Position numbers and translations under genes: made by a program
Part shown: positions 25,278 to 33,320 of the stretch, piece after piece
Numbering within the stretch: the stretch's first letter is position 1
Layout of the letters: every line of letters begins with the position of its first letter
DNA from: Anaerococcus tetradius ATCC 35098
GTDB taxonomy: Bacteria; Bacillota; Clostridia; Tissierellales; Peptoniphilaceae
DNA: 54,645 nt
Direction: 5' to 3'
Assembly (NCBI RefSeq): GCF_000159095.1
Contig: NZ_GG666297.1
Coordinates: forward strand, 143,853 to 198,497
The notes under the pieces: model-generated
The model's input: the letters and a program-made list of their open reading frames with translations, nothing else
Told to the model about the DNA's origin: nothing
The model's database searches: none

Positions 25278-25966
25278 AAATAATAGCCTCGGACTTTGAT
25301 GGAACCCTTCTTATAAGAAACAAGCTTAGGGAAGGGGACCTTAGGTCTATTAAGTCCTTCCAGGATAGGGGCAATCTCTTTGGTATAGTTACTGGCAGGA
25401 GCTTTCATTCTTTAAATAAACTAATCGAGGGAAAGCTTAGTCCTGACTTTGTTATAGCCAATAATGGCTCTCATATCCTGATAAGAAATGAAAAAGCTAT
25501 GACTGAATTGGTAAAATTTACCCTAGATAAGACTAAAGTAGCTAGGCTAATAAATTTTTATAAGCCATATTTTCCTATCAAAATCTTTACCGATAAGTCC
25601 AGGAGACTAGATAGGCTTGATGAAATCATAGATCGAGAAGAAATTCTAGCCCTTGCTATTTATAGCGATAAAAATTTGGACAATCCATTCGATGAAGATT
25701 TTTCCTTTCACAAGTCGATTGGTGTAATTGATGTTATAAACAAGCAAGTATCTAAGAAAACAGGCATTGAATTTATCAAGGACTTCTATGGCTACGATAA
25801 GGAAATTTACTCCATAGGAGATGACCTAAACGACATTTCCTTCCTAGAAGCAAGCAGGCTGTCCTTCACCCTAAATTATGTAAGCGAAGAAGAAGTCTTG
25901 AAGGTTTCTAATTATAAGGTTGAAAACATAGAAGAACTTATAGAAAATATAGAAAAATGGACATAA
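25274..25966 (+). CDS. HAD superfamily phosphatase, Cof type
   Basis: Cytoplasmic phosphatase of 230 residues acting on small phosphate esters. Motif I is SDFDGTLL at residues 5-12 (two Asp), followed by an IVTGRSF motif II region, a C2B-type cap, and the motif III-IV stretch YSIGDDLNDISFLEAS near 170-185. It is somewhat shorter than the usual 260-290 residues of Cof proteins. ATG overlaps the dCMP deaminase stop (ATGA). The true substrate cannot be read from sequence. A terminator follows. Confidence 0.85.
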   Translation: MKIIASDFDGTLLIRNKLREGDLRSIKSFQDRGNLFGIVTGRSFHSLNKLIEGKLSPDFVIANNGSHILIRNEKAMTELVKFTLDKTKVARLINFYKPYFPIKIFTDKSRRLDRLDEIIDREEILALAIYSDKNLDNPFDEDFSFHKSIGVIDVINKQVSKKTGIEFIKDFYGYDKEIYSIGDDLNDISFLEASRLSFTLNYVSEEEVLKVSNYKVENIEELIENIEKWT

Positions 25967-25969
25967 GTA

Positions 25970-26013
25970 AAGCACCAGGCTCTGTCTAGAAAAGACAGGA
26001 CGAGGTGCTTTTT
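25970..26013. terminator. Terminator between convergent operons
   Basis: AAGCACC (25970-25976) pairs with GGTGCTT (26004-26010), with an inner CTGTCT/AGACAG stem, then a T-run on the plus strand. It lies between the HAD gene and fruK, which point at each other, and the same stem may also stop fruK transcription. Confidence 0.82.
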
Positions 26014-26023
26014 GTTGTGTAAA

Positions 26024-26956
26024 TTAGTTGATTTTATCGACATTTACGAAATCAAGACTTCTTATTATTTCTTCCCTACTAGGAAGGTCAAGAACTCTTG
26101 CAGTTGCTGCAGCACTTGCGACAGAAACCCTGTAAGATTCGATTGGATCACCGTCACGAACTATTGTTCCCAAAAATCCAGCAATCATAGCATCCCTACA
26201 AGCGACTGTGTTGATGATTTTTTGTCCATCATCAATTGGGGTTGACTCATATACGTCATCACCGACAAAAAACATTGAACCATTTGCTCCATAGGAGATT
26301 ATTACATACTTTGCTCCCATATTTATAAGTTTTTTTCCATAAGGGATATAGTCCATCTTATCTTCTATTCTCACATTGAAAATTTCTTCTATATCCTCGC
26401 CATTTGGCTTAACCAAGAGAGGTTTTTCCTTGACAATATCAAGTAGATATCTAGCAGGAACATCCGCAATAAAGTCTGCTCCGTTGGCAGTAGCTACAGA
26501 AACAAGTCTTGTATAGATATCATTATCTAGGCCATCTTCCATTGGTGGAACTGAACCACCAAAGATAATAGTATCTCCCTCTCTAGCCCTTGATAGGAAA
26601 TAAACTAGCTCGTCAACTTCGTTAGACTTGATAGTTGGTCCTGGGAAGTTAATCATGGTTTCTTCGTTGTTTTCGAAAAGTTTGATATTAGTTCTGTTGT
26701 GGTTAGCCATCTTTACGAAATTAGTTCTTATATTTTCGCGGGTCAACCAATCAGTGATAAACTCACCTTGAAAGCCTCCTACAAAGCCTGTAGCTATGGT
26801 TGGAATCCTCAAGGAAGAAAGAATCCTTGATACATTAAGTGCCTTACCACCAGGAACAGATCTTTCTGAAAGTATGTCATTTTCCTGGCCGAGATTGAGA
26901 TGCTTAAGCTCCACGAAAAGGTCGATGGATGGGTTAAGTGTTACGGTATAAATCAT
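26024..26956 (-). CDS. fruK: 1-phosphofructokinase family (PfkB) with altered GAGD motif
   Basis: Sugar-phosphate kinase of 310 residues, best matching FruK/LacC. The family start MIYTVTLNPSIDLF, the SVPGGKALNVSRIL loop and KPNGEDIEEIF are intact. The near-universal NTVGAGDSM, whose glycines form the anion hole and whose Asp is the base, reads NTVACRDAM here (residues 249-257): Asp255 is kept, but both glycines are lost (GAG to ACR). Activity may therefore be changed. AAGGAG precedes the ATG. The gene ends the ddl-murF-fruK operon; no fructose PTS gene is adjacent. Confidence 0.8.
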   Translation of the reverse strand: MIYTVTLNPSIDLFVELKHLNLGQENDILSERSVPGGKALNVSRILSSLRIPTIATGFVGGFQGEFITDWLTRENIRTNFVKMANHNRTNIKLFENNEETMINFPGPTIKSNEVDELVYFLSRAREGDTIIFGGSVPPMEDGLDNDIYTRLVSVATANGADFIADVPARYLLDIVKEKPLLVKPNGEDIEEIFNVRIEDKMDYIPYGKKLINMGAKYVIISYGANGSMFFVGDDVYESTPIDDGQKIINTVACRDAMIAGFLGTIVRDGDPIESYRVSVASAAATARVLDLPSREEIIRSLDFVNVDKIN

Positions 26957-26987
26957 TATTACTCCTTACTATTATTATTCTTTTCTA

Positions 26988-28370
26988 TTACAATTTTAGC
27001 TTACTTATACTTTCTATAATTTCTTCCATGTGCATGCCATGGCTACCCTTTACAAACAATAGGCTTGATCTAGTTATTAAGGATTTTAACTTATCAATTA
27101 AATCATTCTTGCTGGTGAAATGAAAGAGTCTATTTTTTGGGAAATTCTCCAAGGCCCCTTGGTACATATAATAGGAGAGTTCGCCAAAAAACAAACAGTA
27201 ATGAACATCTTTAGGATCAATTTCTTTTCCAACTTGATAGTGGAGATCTTTTTCACTTTCTCCCAACTCAAGCATATCACCAAGGACTAGGATTTTATTA
27301 TCGTAGCCTCCCAACATTTTTGTAGTATTAAGACCACTTCTTAGGGATTGGGGATTAGATTTATAGCAATCGTCCAAGACATCGAAGCCATCAAATTCTA
27401 TAATTCTAGATCTGTTATTAGCGGGAGTTACTTCCAAAAGCCCTTCTTTGATTTGCTCCTTACTAAGGCCTAAAAGGCTAGAAATCAAGAGGCAGGCACC
27501 ACCATTATAGACATTGTGGCTGCCCAAGAGGGGAATTTCGTAAACGTCACCGTCATGGCTAAAGCTAACCTTAGCAAGCTTTTCTCCTACATCCTTTACT
27601 ACAAAGTCATTGTCATCATTTTCCCCAAAACTAATCTTTTTTTGCTTTATAGTATATAAGGAAATATCTTTTTTGATAGTTGGGTCATCACCATTATAGA
27701 TAAAATATCCTTCTGGATTTAAGCCCTCAACTATTTCCATCTTAGCCTTTAGGATTCCTTCCTTAGTCTTTAACTTCTCCAAGTGACTATCCCCGATATT
27801 AGTGATAAGAGCTATATCTGGCTTAACTATACTTGTAGTTAGGGAGATGTCACCGAAACTATCAGTTCCCATTTCTACAATAGCAACTTCGCAATCTTCA
27901 CGAAGACTTAGGATGGTTTTTGGAACTCCTATCTCGTTGTTGAGATTGCCGATGGTTTTTTGAACATTGAATTTTTTCTTGAGGACTTCGTAGAGGAGGT
28001 CCTTAGTAGTAGTCTTTCCATTAGAACCAGTAATGCCTATGATTTTAGTTGAAGAAAGCTCATTTCTATAGGCCTTTGCTAAAGCTTGGAGGGCCTTTAG
28101 GGTATCATCAACTCTTATATAAGGGATGGAAATGTTATTTTTAATCTTGTAATCCTTATCTATAAGGAAGGCAGCTGCCTTTTTATCTTCGCACTCCTTA
28201 ATAAAAAGTCTGCCATCAAAAACTTCACCAACTAGGGGGATATAGAGATTTCCTTCTTGGATGGTCCTAGAATCAGTTGAAACGCCCTTTATCATGTGGG
28301 AGTCATAGGCCTTATCACAAAGCTCAGCCTTTAACATTCGAGAAATTTCACCAAGACTTCTTTCTATCAT
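26988..28370 (-). CDS. murF: UDP-MurNAc-tripeptide--D-Ala-D-Ala ligase
   Basis: Cytoplasmic peptidoglycan enzyme of 460 residues that adds D-Ala-D-Ala to the UDP-MurNAc tripeptide. The N-terminal domain has GVSTDSRTIQEGNLYIPL. The ATP loop GITGSNGKTTTK spans 112-123. The Mur ligase signature NNEIGVPKTIL and the later VLDDCYKSNPQSLRSGL segment are as expected. ATG overlaps the ddl stop by 4 nt, so the enzyme making D-Ala-D-Ala and the one using it are translated together. No defect seen. Confidence 0.95.
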   Translation of the reverse strand: MIERSLGEISRMLKAELCDKAYDSHMIKGVSTDSRTIQEGNLYIPLVGEVFDGRLFIKECEDKKAAAFLIDKDYKIKNNISIPYIRVDDTLKALQALAKAYRNELSSTKIIGITGSNGKTTTKDLLYEVLKKKFNVQKTIGNLNNEIGVPKTILSLREDCEVAIVEMGTDSFGDISLTTSIVKPDIALITNIGDSHLEKLKTKEGILKAKMEIVEGLNPEGYFIYNGDDPTIKKDISLYTIKQKKISFGENDDNDFVVKDVGEKLAKVSFSHDGDVYEIPLLGSHNVYNGGACLLISSLLGLSKEQIKEGLLEVTPANNRSRIIEFDGFDVLDDCYKSNPQSLRSGLNTTKMLGGYDNKILVLGDMLELGESEKDLHYQVGKEIDPKDVHYCLFFGELSYYMYQGALENFPKNRLFHFTSKNDLIDKLKSLITRSSLLFVKGSHGMHMEEIIESISKLKL

Positions 28371-29404
28371 TTAGACCACCTTTCTAAGCCATCATCAATC
28401 AAGATATCCAAAACTTCTGAGAAGTTTTTCTTATACATCAACTCGCAAAGTCTCGCAAAGAAAGAACTAGGAGTAAAGCCTGGGAAGGTATTTATTTCAT
28501 TTACATAAAAATTACCATCTTCTCCATAGAAAATATCGACCCTGGCAAAGCCTTCGCAACCACAGACTTCATAAGCCTTTCTTACAAAATCTTGGGCCTC
28601 TTTTAGCTTGTCATCGTCTAGGTCATAAGGAAGAGATTCCTTGGTAGTCTTTGAAAAGTATTTGGCATCATAATCTAGGAAAGTATGATCGGATATATAA
28701 GCACCCGGTCTTGAAACATCAGGATTCATATGGCCAACTACAGCAAATTCGATTTCTTGACCGACAATAAGCTCTTCTACTAAGACCTTTTTGTCATATT
28801 TAAGGGCCAAATATCCAGCCTCGAGGAGTTCTTCTTTGCTAGTAACCTTACTAACACCAACAGATGAACCATTAGCTGAAGGCTTAACTATAAGAGGAAG
28901 GCCAATCTCATCAATGCACTTCTGAGCGAAACTTTCACCAAAGCCTTCCCTATTAGTATAGAGGTATTTTGCTTGACGTAAATTATTCTTCTCAAAAATA
29001 TCATTACTTGTAACCTTATCCATGCAAATAGCGGATGAAAGAAGACCATTACCAATATATTTAAGACCAGCTACATCAAGAAGACCTTGAATAGTTCCAT
29101 CTTCTCCATAGGTTCCGTGAACTGCGGGAATAATTATGGTTTCACTCAAATCTTCCTTGCTAAGGCTATCGAGGAAATTTGCTATTGACTTAGCTTTATT
29201 TACCTTAATATCCCTAACTAGGTCGAATTCATCACTTGTATCTATCTTATCGAAGCTATCTGAATAAGCTCCTTCTTTATTAATATAAACTAGTTTAATT
29301 TTATATTTCTCTTCATTCAAATTCTTAGATATGTTTAGGGCACTTCTTAGTGAAATATCATGTTCACTTGAAGGACTTCCACATAAAATATAGACATTAA
29401 TCAT
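28367..29404 (-). CDS. ddl: D-alanine--D-alanine ligase
   Basis: ATP-grasp enzyme of 345 residues that makes the D-Ala-D-Ala dipeptide for the wall. CGSSPSSEHDISLRSA at the N-terminus, the HGTYGEDGTIQGLLDVAG loop, LPLIVKPSANGSSVGVSKV (ATP-grasp) and VNEINTFPGFTPSSFF (metal and substrate site) are all present. The omega-loop region contains FLDYDAKYF, with the Tyr typical of ligases specific for D-Ala rather than D-Lac. First gene of the ddl-murF-fruK operon. Confidence 0.95.
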   Translation of the reverse strand: MINVYILCGSPSSEHDISLRSALNISKNLNEEKYKIKLVYINKEGAYSDSFDKIDTSDEFDLVRDIKVNKAKSIANFLDSLSKEDLSETIIIPAVHGTYGEDGTIQGLLDVAGLKYIGNGLLSSAICMDKVTSNDIFEKNNLRQAKYLYTNREGFGESFAQKCIDEIGLPLIVKPSANGSSVGVSKVTSKEELLEAGYLALKYDKKVLVEELIVGQEIEFAVVGHMNPDVSRPGAYISDHTFLDYDAKYFSKTTKESLPYDLDDDKLKEAQDFVRKAYEVCGCEGFARVDIFYGEDGNFYVNEINTFPGFTPSSFFARLCELMYKKNFSEVLDILIDDGLERWSK

Positions 29405-29727
29405 TACTTGCTCTCTTTCATATAAATTCTATGAAGATTATACTACTTGTAGAAAAAATGGGCTAATAATTAAAGAATTAGCCTAGGACTTACAGAATAG
29501 AAACAGGAATATATTACATTTGTAACAATTATTTTTGAGGAAATATGAAATATTTTAATAAGTAAATAAAAAAATAAGGGAGAAAAACGCTAACTCCTAA
29601 AAAAACCTAGGCAATTTAATTTGGCAAAGTGCGATATACCAACACCTACAAGACAAAATAGCCTAAATTTAAAATCTACATAATTTTCACACAATTAAAA
29701 GGTACAATAACAAATGTAAATAAGAAC
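29405..29727. other. Intergenic region between divergent ddl and the wall-protein gene
   Basis: No gene seen. It contains a possible minus-strand -10 box for ddl (TATAAT at 29442-29437), a small hairpin GGCTAAT/ATTAGCC (29460-29483), and isolated TGTAAC/TGTAAA hexamers (29520 and 29715 regions) resembling half-sites of the WalR-type box described separately. The rest is AT-rich without recognisable structure. Confidence 0.5.
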
Positions 29728-29744
29728 TGTTAATAATTTGTAAC
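29728..29744 (+). promoter_or_regulatory. WalR (YycF)-type box
   Basis: TGTTAA (29728-29733), 5-nt spacer, TGTAAC (29739-29744) fits the known WalR consensus TGTWAH-N5-TGTWAH exactly. It overlaps a perfect palindrome, TTGTAACTATTGTTACAA, at 29738-29755. The following gene encodes a secreted wall-hydrolase-like protein, the classic type of WalR target. Binding itself is inferred. Confidence 0.6.
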
Positions 29745-29798
29745 TATTGTTACAAGAAAATTTTGAAAATAATCATTGATATATAGAAAGAGGAAAAA

Positions 29799-30665
29799 AT
29801 GAACAGATTAACAAAATATGCCCTAGCAGCAGCCCTAGTATTACCGACTGTATTCTCGATAGGATCGAAAGAAGCAAAGGCAGATAGAATTAACCTAGAT
29901 ACAAATAAAGCAAAAGTAGTTAACGTAAGAAATTCAGCTGAAGAAAAGAACAATGTTATAGGACAAATCAAAGACTCAAACAAGTCATACGAAGTCCTAG
30001 GCAAGTCAAATGGCTGGTATAGAATTGACTTTGAAGGAAAAGAAGCATTCGTAGGAACATCTTGGTTCAAACTAACAGCTGAAACAGAAGTTATAGCTCC
30101 AGCAAACTTTAGAGATGCTGCAAAATTATCATCAAAGGTAATCAAAGTTCTAAACGAAGGTGATATAGTAGAAGTTATAGAAGAAGCTGACAATGGCTTT
30201 GTAAAAGTTAAACATAATGGCGAAGAAGGATACATATACAATAATCTTCTTAAATCTTTCAACGAAAGAAACAAAAATGCTAAAGAAAAGAAAAAAGTAG
30301 CTAAAAAATCAAATAACAATTCACAAAATTACCAAGAACCAAGCTACACTTATACAGAAGAAGTAACTTACTATGACAATGGATCTAACAATAGCTCTCA
30401 AGATTACAGCGGAGAAGACAATTCTTCTTACCAAGGAGATTCAAACTGGGCAAAAGAATGGATAGCTCAAAGAGAATCTGGTGGATCATACACAGCTTAT
30501 AATCCAAATGGTGGTTACTACGGAAGGTATCAACTTAATCCAGCTCTAGTAAGCTACGGAGCAAGTCCAGCAGAACAAGAAGCTGCTGCAGATTCATATG
30601 TATATGGAAGATATGGTTCATGGGAAAATGCTCAAGCATTCTGGGCTAATAACGGTTGGTATTAA
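29799..30665 (+). CDS. Secreted SH3/lytic transglycosylase-like cell-wall protein
   Basis: Exported protein of 288 residues. A signal peptide spans 1-28 (basic start, hydrophobic core, SKEAKA cleavage site). Two bacterial SH3 domains follow (about 30-90, AKVVNVRNSAEEKNNV; and 95-150, ANFRDAAKLSSKV), then a Ser/Asn/Gln-rich linker (about 155-215), and a C-terminal lysozyme-like domain (216-288) with AQRESGGSYTAYNPNGG, YGRYQLN and AFWANNGWY, as in IsaA/SceD or Rpf-like proteins; Glu226 is the likely acid. It should cleave or remodel peptidoglycan. A WalR-type box lies upstream; monocistronic. Confidence 0.88.
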   Translation: MNRLTKYALAAALVLPTVFSIGSKEAKADRINLDTNKAKVVNVRNSAEEKNNVIGQIKDSNKSYEVLGKSNGWYRIDFEGKEAFVGTSWFKLTAETEVIAPANFRDAAKLSSKVIKVLNEGDIVEVIEEADNGFVKVKHNGEEGYIYNNLLKSFNERNKNAKEKKKVAKKSNNNSQNYQEPSYTYTEEVTYYDNGSNNSSQDYSGEDNSSYQGDSNWAKEWIAQRESGGSYTAYNPNGGYYGRYQLNPALVSYGASPAEQEAAADSYVYGRYGSWENAQAFWANNGWY

Positions 30666-30768
30666 AAATAAGCTTACAATTATTATGGAGCTTATGATAA
30701 TTAGAAAAAGACTTATCCTAGGCTAAATACCTAGAAGATCTGCTTAATTAGATAATATATAGAAAATC

Positions 30769-30813
30769 AAAGTAGAAAGTTACTAAGTTTATCCTTAGGA
30801 CTTTCTACTTTTT
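30769..30813 (+). terminator. Terminator of the wall-protein gene
   Basis: AAAGTAGAAAGT (30769-30780) pairs perfectly with ACTTTCTACTTT (30800-30811), with an inner CTAAG/CTTAG stem, then TTTT. Confidence 0.88.
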
Positions 30814-30891
30814 AATTTGCTGGATTATTTTTCTTTGCACTAATTGAGAAAAGGGTAAAATGATAATTATAAGAATATCCAGGAGGAAATA

Positions 30892-31161
30892 ATGAAAGCC
30901 ATATTAACAGTTATAGGACTTGATCAAGCAGGAATAATCTATAAAGTATCAAAAATACTTTACGAATACAATATTAACATCCTAGATTTAAGCCAAACCA
31001 TAATGGTCGATCAATTTGCAGGTATGTTTAATATTGATTTATCCAAAGCTAATGCTGATTTTACAGAGATAGGCAAGGCTTTTGATAAGTTAAGCGAACA
31101 AACAGGTCTAGAAATTAGAATTCAAAACGAAAAGCTTTTTGATGCAATGCACAGGATATAA
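30892..31161 (+). CDS. ACT domain protein, UPF0237 family
   Basis: Single ACT domain of 89 residues ([22 protein letters not shown], then [11 protein letters not shown]), a small ligand-binding regulatory fold, often for amino acids. AGGAGG precedes the ATG. It lies 2 nt before the UPF0210 gene, a pairing conserved in many Firmicutes and archaea, which suggests that the two proteins work together. The ligand is unknown. Confidence 0.88.
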   Translation: MKAILTVIGLDQAGIIYKVSKILYEYNINILDLSQTIMVDQFAGMFNIDLSKANADFTEIGKAFDKLSEQTGLEIRIQNEKLFDAMHRI

Positions 31162-31163
31162 GT

Positions 31164-32519
31164 ATGGATAGGAATAATATAATTGAAACAATCAAGATGC
31201 TTGATGAGGAAAATCTCGATATTAGAACCCTCACCATGGGGATCTCCCTTCTTGATTGTATAGATAGCGATTATAAAGTCGCTTGTGAAAAAATTTATAA
31301 CAAGTTAATTAGAGAGAGTAAGGACTTTATTAAGGTATCCAAGGAAGTTTCAAAAATTTATGGGGTGCCAATAATTAATAACAGGATATCTGTTACACCA
31401 ATCTCTTTGATAGCAGCTAGTACCGATCTTGACGATTATACTCCCTTTGCCCAATGCCTAGATAGGGCGGCTAAGGATATAGGAGTTGACTTTATCGGAG
31501 GATTTTCTGCCCTTGTTCAAAAGGGTATGACTAAGGCTGATGAGATTTTAATTAAGTCTATCCCAAAAGCTCTAGCAAGTACAGACTTGGTTTGCTCTAG
31601 CGTAAATGTCGGCTCTACCAAGGCAGGTATTAATATGGATGCAGTTGCTATGTGCGGAGAAGTTATTAAGGATTTAGCTCAAAGAACAGCTTCAAGTGAT
31701 AGCCTAGGTTGTGCTAAGCTTGTAATCTTTTCTAATGCTGTTGAGGATAATCCCTTCATGGCTGGAGCCTTCCATGGGGTAAGTGAAGCTGAAACTGTAA
31801 TTAATGTTGGGGTATCTGGTCCTGGAGTAGTTAAGTCTGCTATATCAAATAAGGATAATTTACCAATTAATGAAATTTGTGAGATAATCAAAAAGACAGC
31901 CTTCAAAATTACTAGGATGGGAGAACTTGTAGGTAGGGAAGTTTGCGAAAAACTTGGCAAAGAGTTTGGTATTCTCGATTTATCCCTTGCACCAACACCT
32001 GCCATAGGAGATTCTGTTGGAAGAATCCTAGAAGAGATAGGTATTGATAATGTAGGTGGCCATGGAACGGTAGCAGCCCTTGCTCTTCTCAATGATGCGG
32101 TTAAAAAGGGAGGACTTATGGCTAGTGCCTCAGTAGGTGGTCTTTCCGGAGCTTTCATTCCAGTTAGTGAAGATGAGGGTATGATTAAGGCAGCAGATGG
32201 GGGCTATCTAAGCTTTGATACACTAGAAGCTATGACTTGTGTATGTTCAGTCGGACTTGATATGATAGCTATACCAGGAGATACAACAGCGGCTACTATC
32301 TCTGCAATAATTGCTGATGAGGCAGCTATTGGTATGATCAATGCAAAGACAACTGCTGTTAGAGTTATTCCAGTTGTTGGCAAGAAAGTTGGAGATTACG
32401 CACAATTCGGTGGTCTTTTGGGCTATGCACCAATAATTGATATAGGAAATTCAAATTCAGAAAAAATGATAAAAAGAGGTGGCCATATACCAGCCCCTGT
32501 TCACTCATTTAAAAACTAA
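31164..32519 (+). CDS. UPF0210 (DUF711) family protein
   Basis: Conserved protein of 451 residues, essentially the full family length. Recognisable stretches include [12 protein letters not shown] near the start, the Gly/Ala-rich [17 protein letters not shown], and [19 protein letters not shown]. The family is widespread in anaerobes, always beside the ACT-domain partner, and has no established reaction that I can name. No signal peptide or membrane segment. It precedes the cyclophilin gene by 9 nt, so a three-gene operon is likely. Confidence 0.85.
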   Translation: MDRNNIIETIKMLDEENLDIRTLTMGISLLDCIDSDYKVACEKIYNKLIRESKDFIKVSKEVSKIYGVPIINNRISVTPISLIAASTDLDDYTPFAQCLDRAAKDIGVDFIGGFSALVQKGMTKADEILIKSIPKALASTDLVCSSVNVGSTKAGINMDAVAMCGEVIKDLAQRTASSDSLGCAKLVIFSNAVEDNPFMAGAFHGVSEAETVINVGVSGPGVVKSAISNKDNLPINEICEIIKKTAFKITRMGELVGREVCEKLGKEFGILDLSLAPTPAIGDSVGRILEEIGIDNVGGHGTVAALALLNDAVKKGGLMASASVGGLSGAFIPVSEDEGMIKAADGGYLSFDTLEAMTCVCSVGLDMIAIPGDTTAATISAIIADEAAIGMINAKTTAVRVIPVVGKKVGDYAQFGGLLGYAPIIDIGNSNSEKMIKRGGHIPAPVHSFKN

Positions 32520-32528
32520 GGAGAAAAT

Positions 32529-33053
32529 ATGGAAAGCAAAAATCCAATAGTAACAATAGAAATGGAAAATGGCGATATAATAAAGGCAGAACTCTATCCA
32601 GATATAGCACCAAACACTGTAAATAACTTTATTTCCCTAATTAAAAAGGGCTTTTACGATGGCCTAATTTTCCATAGGGTTATAAAAAACTTTATGATCC
32701 AAGGTGGTGACCCACAAGGCACAGGTATGGGAGGCCCAGGCTATGCAATAAAGGGTGAATTTAACATGAATGGTTTTAAAAATGATTTAAAACACGAAAG
32801 AGGAGTCCTATCCATGGCAAGGAGCTTCATGCCAGATTCAGCAGGCAGCCAATTTTTCATCATGCACCAAGATAGCCCACACCTAGACGGACAATATGCA
32901 GGCTTTGGTAAGGTAATCGAAGGCATGGACGTGGTAGATAAGATAGCAGCAAGCAAAACTGACAGACAAGATAGACCAAAAGAAGACGTAAGAATCAAAC
33001 AAGCAAGCGTAGAAACCTTTGGTAAGGAATATCCAGAAGTAGTTAAAATGTAA
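32529..33053 (+). CDS. Peptidyl-prolyl cis-trans isomerase, cyclophilin type
   Basis: Cytoplasmic cyclophilin of 174 residues that speeds proline isomerisation in protein folding. The fold signatures FYDGLIFHRVIKNFMIQGGD, GTGMGGPGY, GVLSMARSFMPDSAGSQFFI and LDGQYAGFGKVIEGMDVVD include the active-site Arg of FHRV and Gln of SQFFI. AAGGAG precedes the ATG, and no signal peptide is present. Last gene of the ACT-UPF0210-cyclophilin run; a terminator follows directly. Confidence 0.93.
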   Translation: MESKNPIVTIEMENGDIIKAELYPDIAPNTVNNFISLIKKGFYDGLIFHRVIKNFMIQGGDPQGTGMGGPGYAIKGEFNMNGFKNDLKHERGVLSMARSFMPDSAGSQFFIMHQDSPHLDGQYAGFGKVIEGMDVVDKIAASKTDRQDRPKEDVRIKQASVETFGKEYPEVVKM

Positions 33054-33059
33054 AAAAAG

Positions 33060-33080
33060 ACCAGGAGCAATCCTGGTTTT
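33060..33080 (+). terminator. Terminator after the cyclophilin gene
   Basis: ACCAGGA (33060-33066), loop GCAA, TCCTGGT (33071-33077), then TTT. Confidence 0.85.
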
Positions 33081-33146
33081 AGTGTGGGTAATTTCTAGGA
33101 AAACGAGACGATAAATAAATATTTTGTTAAAGATTTCAAAAAATAT

Positions 33147-33195
33147 TTGACAATGATGACATTATTTTCTATAATTAAATAAATGGTAGTTACCA
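33147..33195 (+). promoter_or_regulatory. Strong promoter with GntR-type operator for the sulfatase locus
   Basis: Consensus TTGACA (33147-33152), 17-bp spacer, TATAAT (33170-33175). The palindrome TGGTAGTTACCA (33184-33195) covers the expected start of transcription. The TGGT...ACCA form is typical of GntR/FadR-group operators, so a sugar-responsive repressor probably blocks transcription here. The regulator gene is not in the window beside it. Confidence 0.75.
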
Positions 33196-33214
33196 CTTGT
33201 GTATAGGAAATCGT

Positions 33215-33251
33215 TTTTAAAGTTTTTGAAATTTTTTCTAAAACTTTAAAA
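33215..33251 (+). promoter_or_regulatory. Leader hairpin of the sulfatase operon
   Basis: TTTTAAAGTTTT (33215-33226) pairs perfectly with AAAACTTTAAAA (33240-33251) around a 13-nt loop, in the untranslated leader before the symporter gene. It lacks a following T-run, so it is more likely an mRNA-protecting or regulatory stem than a terminator. Confidence 0.5.
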
Positions 33252-33320
33252 TTGTAGTATAAGTTTTCTTGCAACAAAGTTACTGTTTAAAATACTAAAT
33301 AACTATATAAGGAGGATATT

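Noticed and set aside
29750-30319. Minus-strand frame of 189 codons across the wall-protein gene
   Set aside because: It lies over a well-supported secreted protein with signal peptide; the reverse frame is a compositional shadow.
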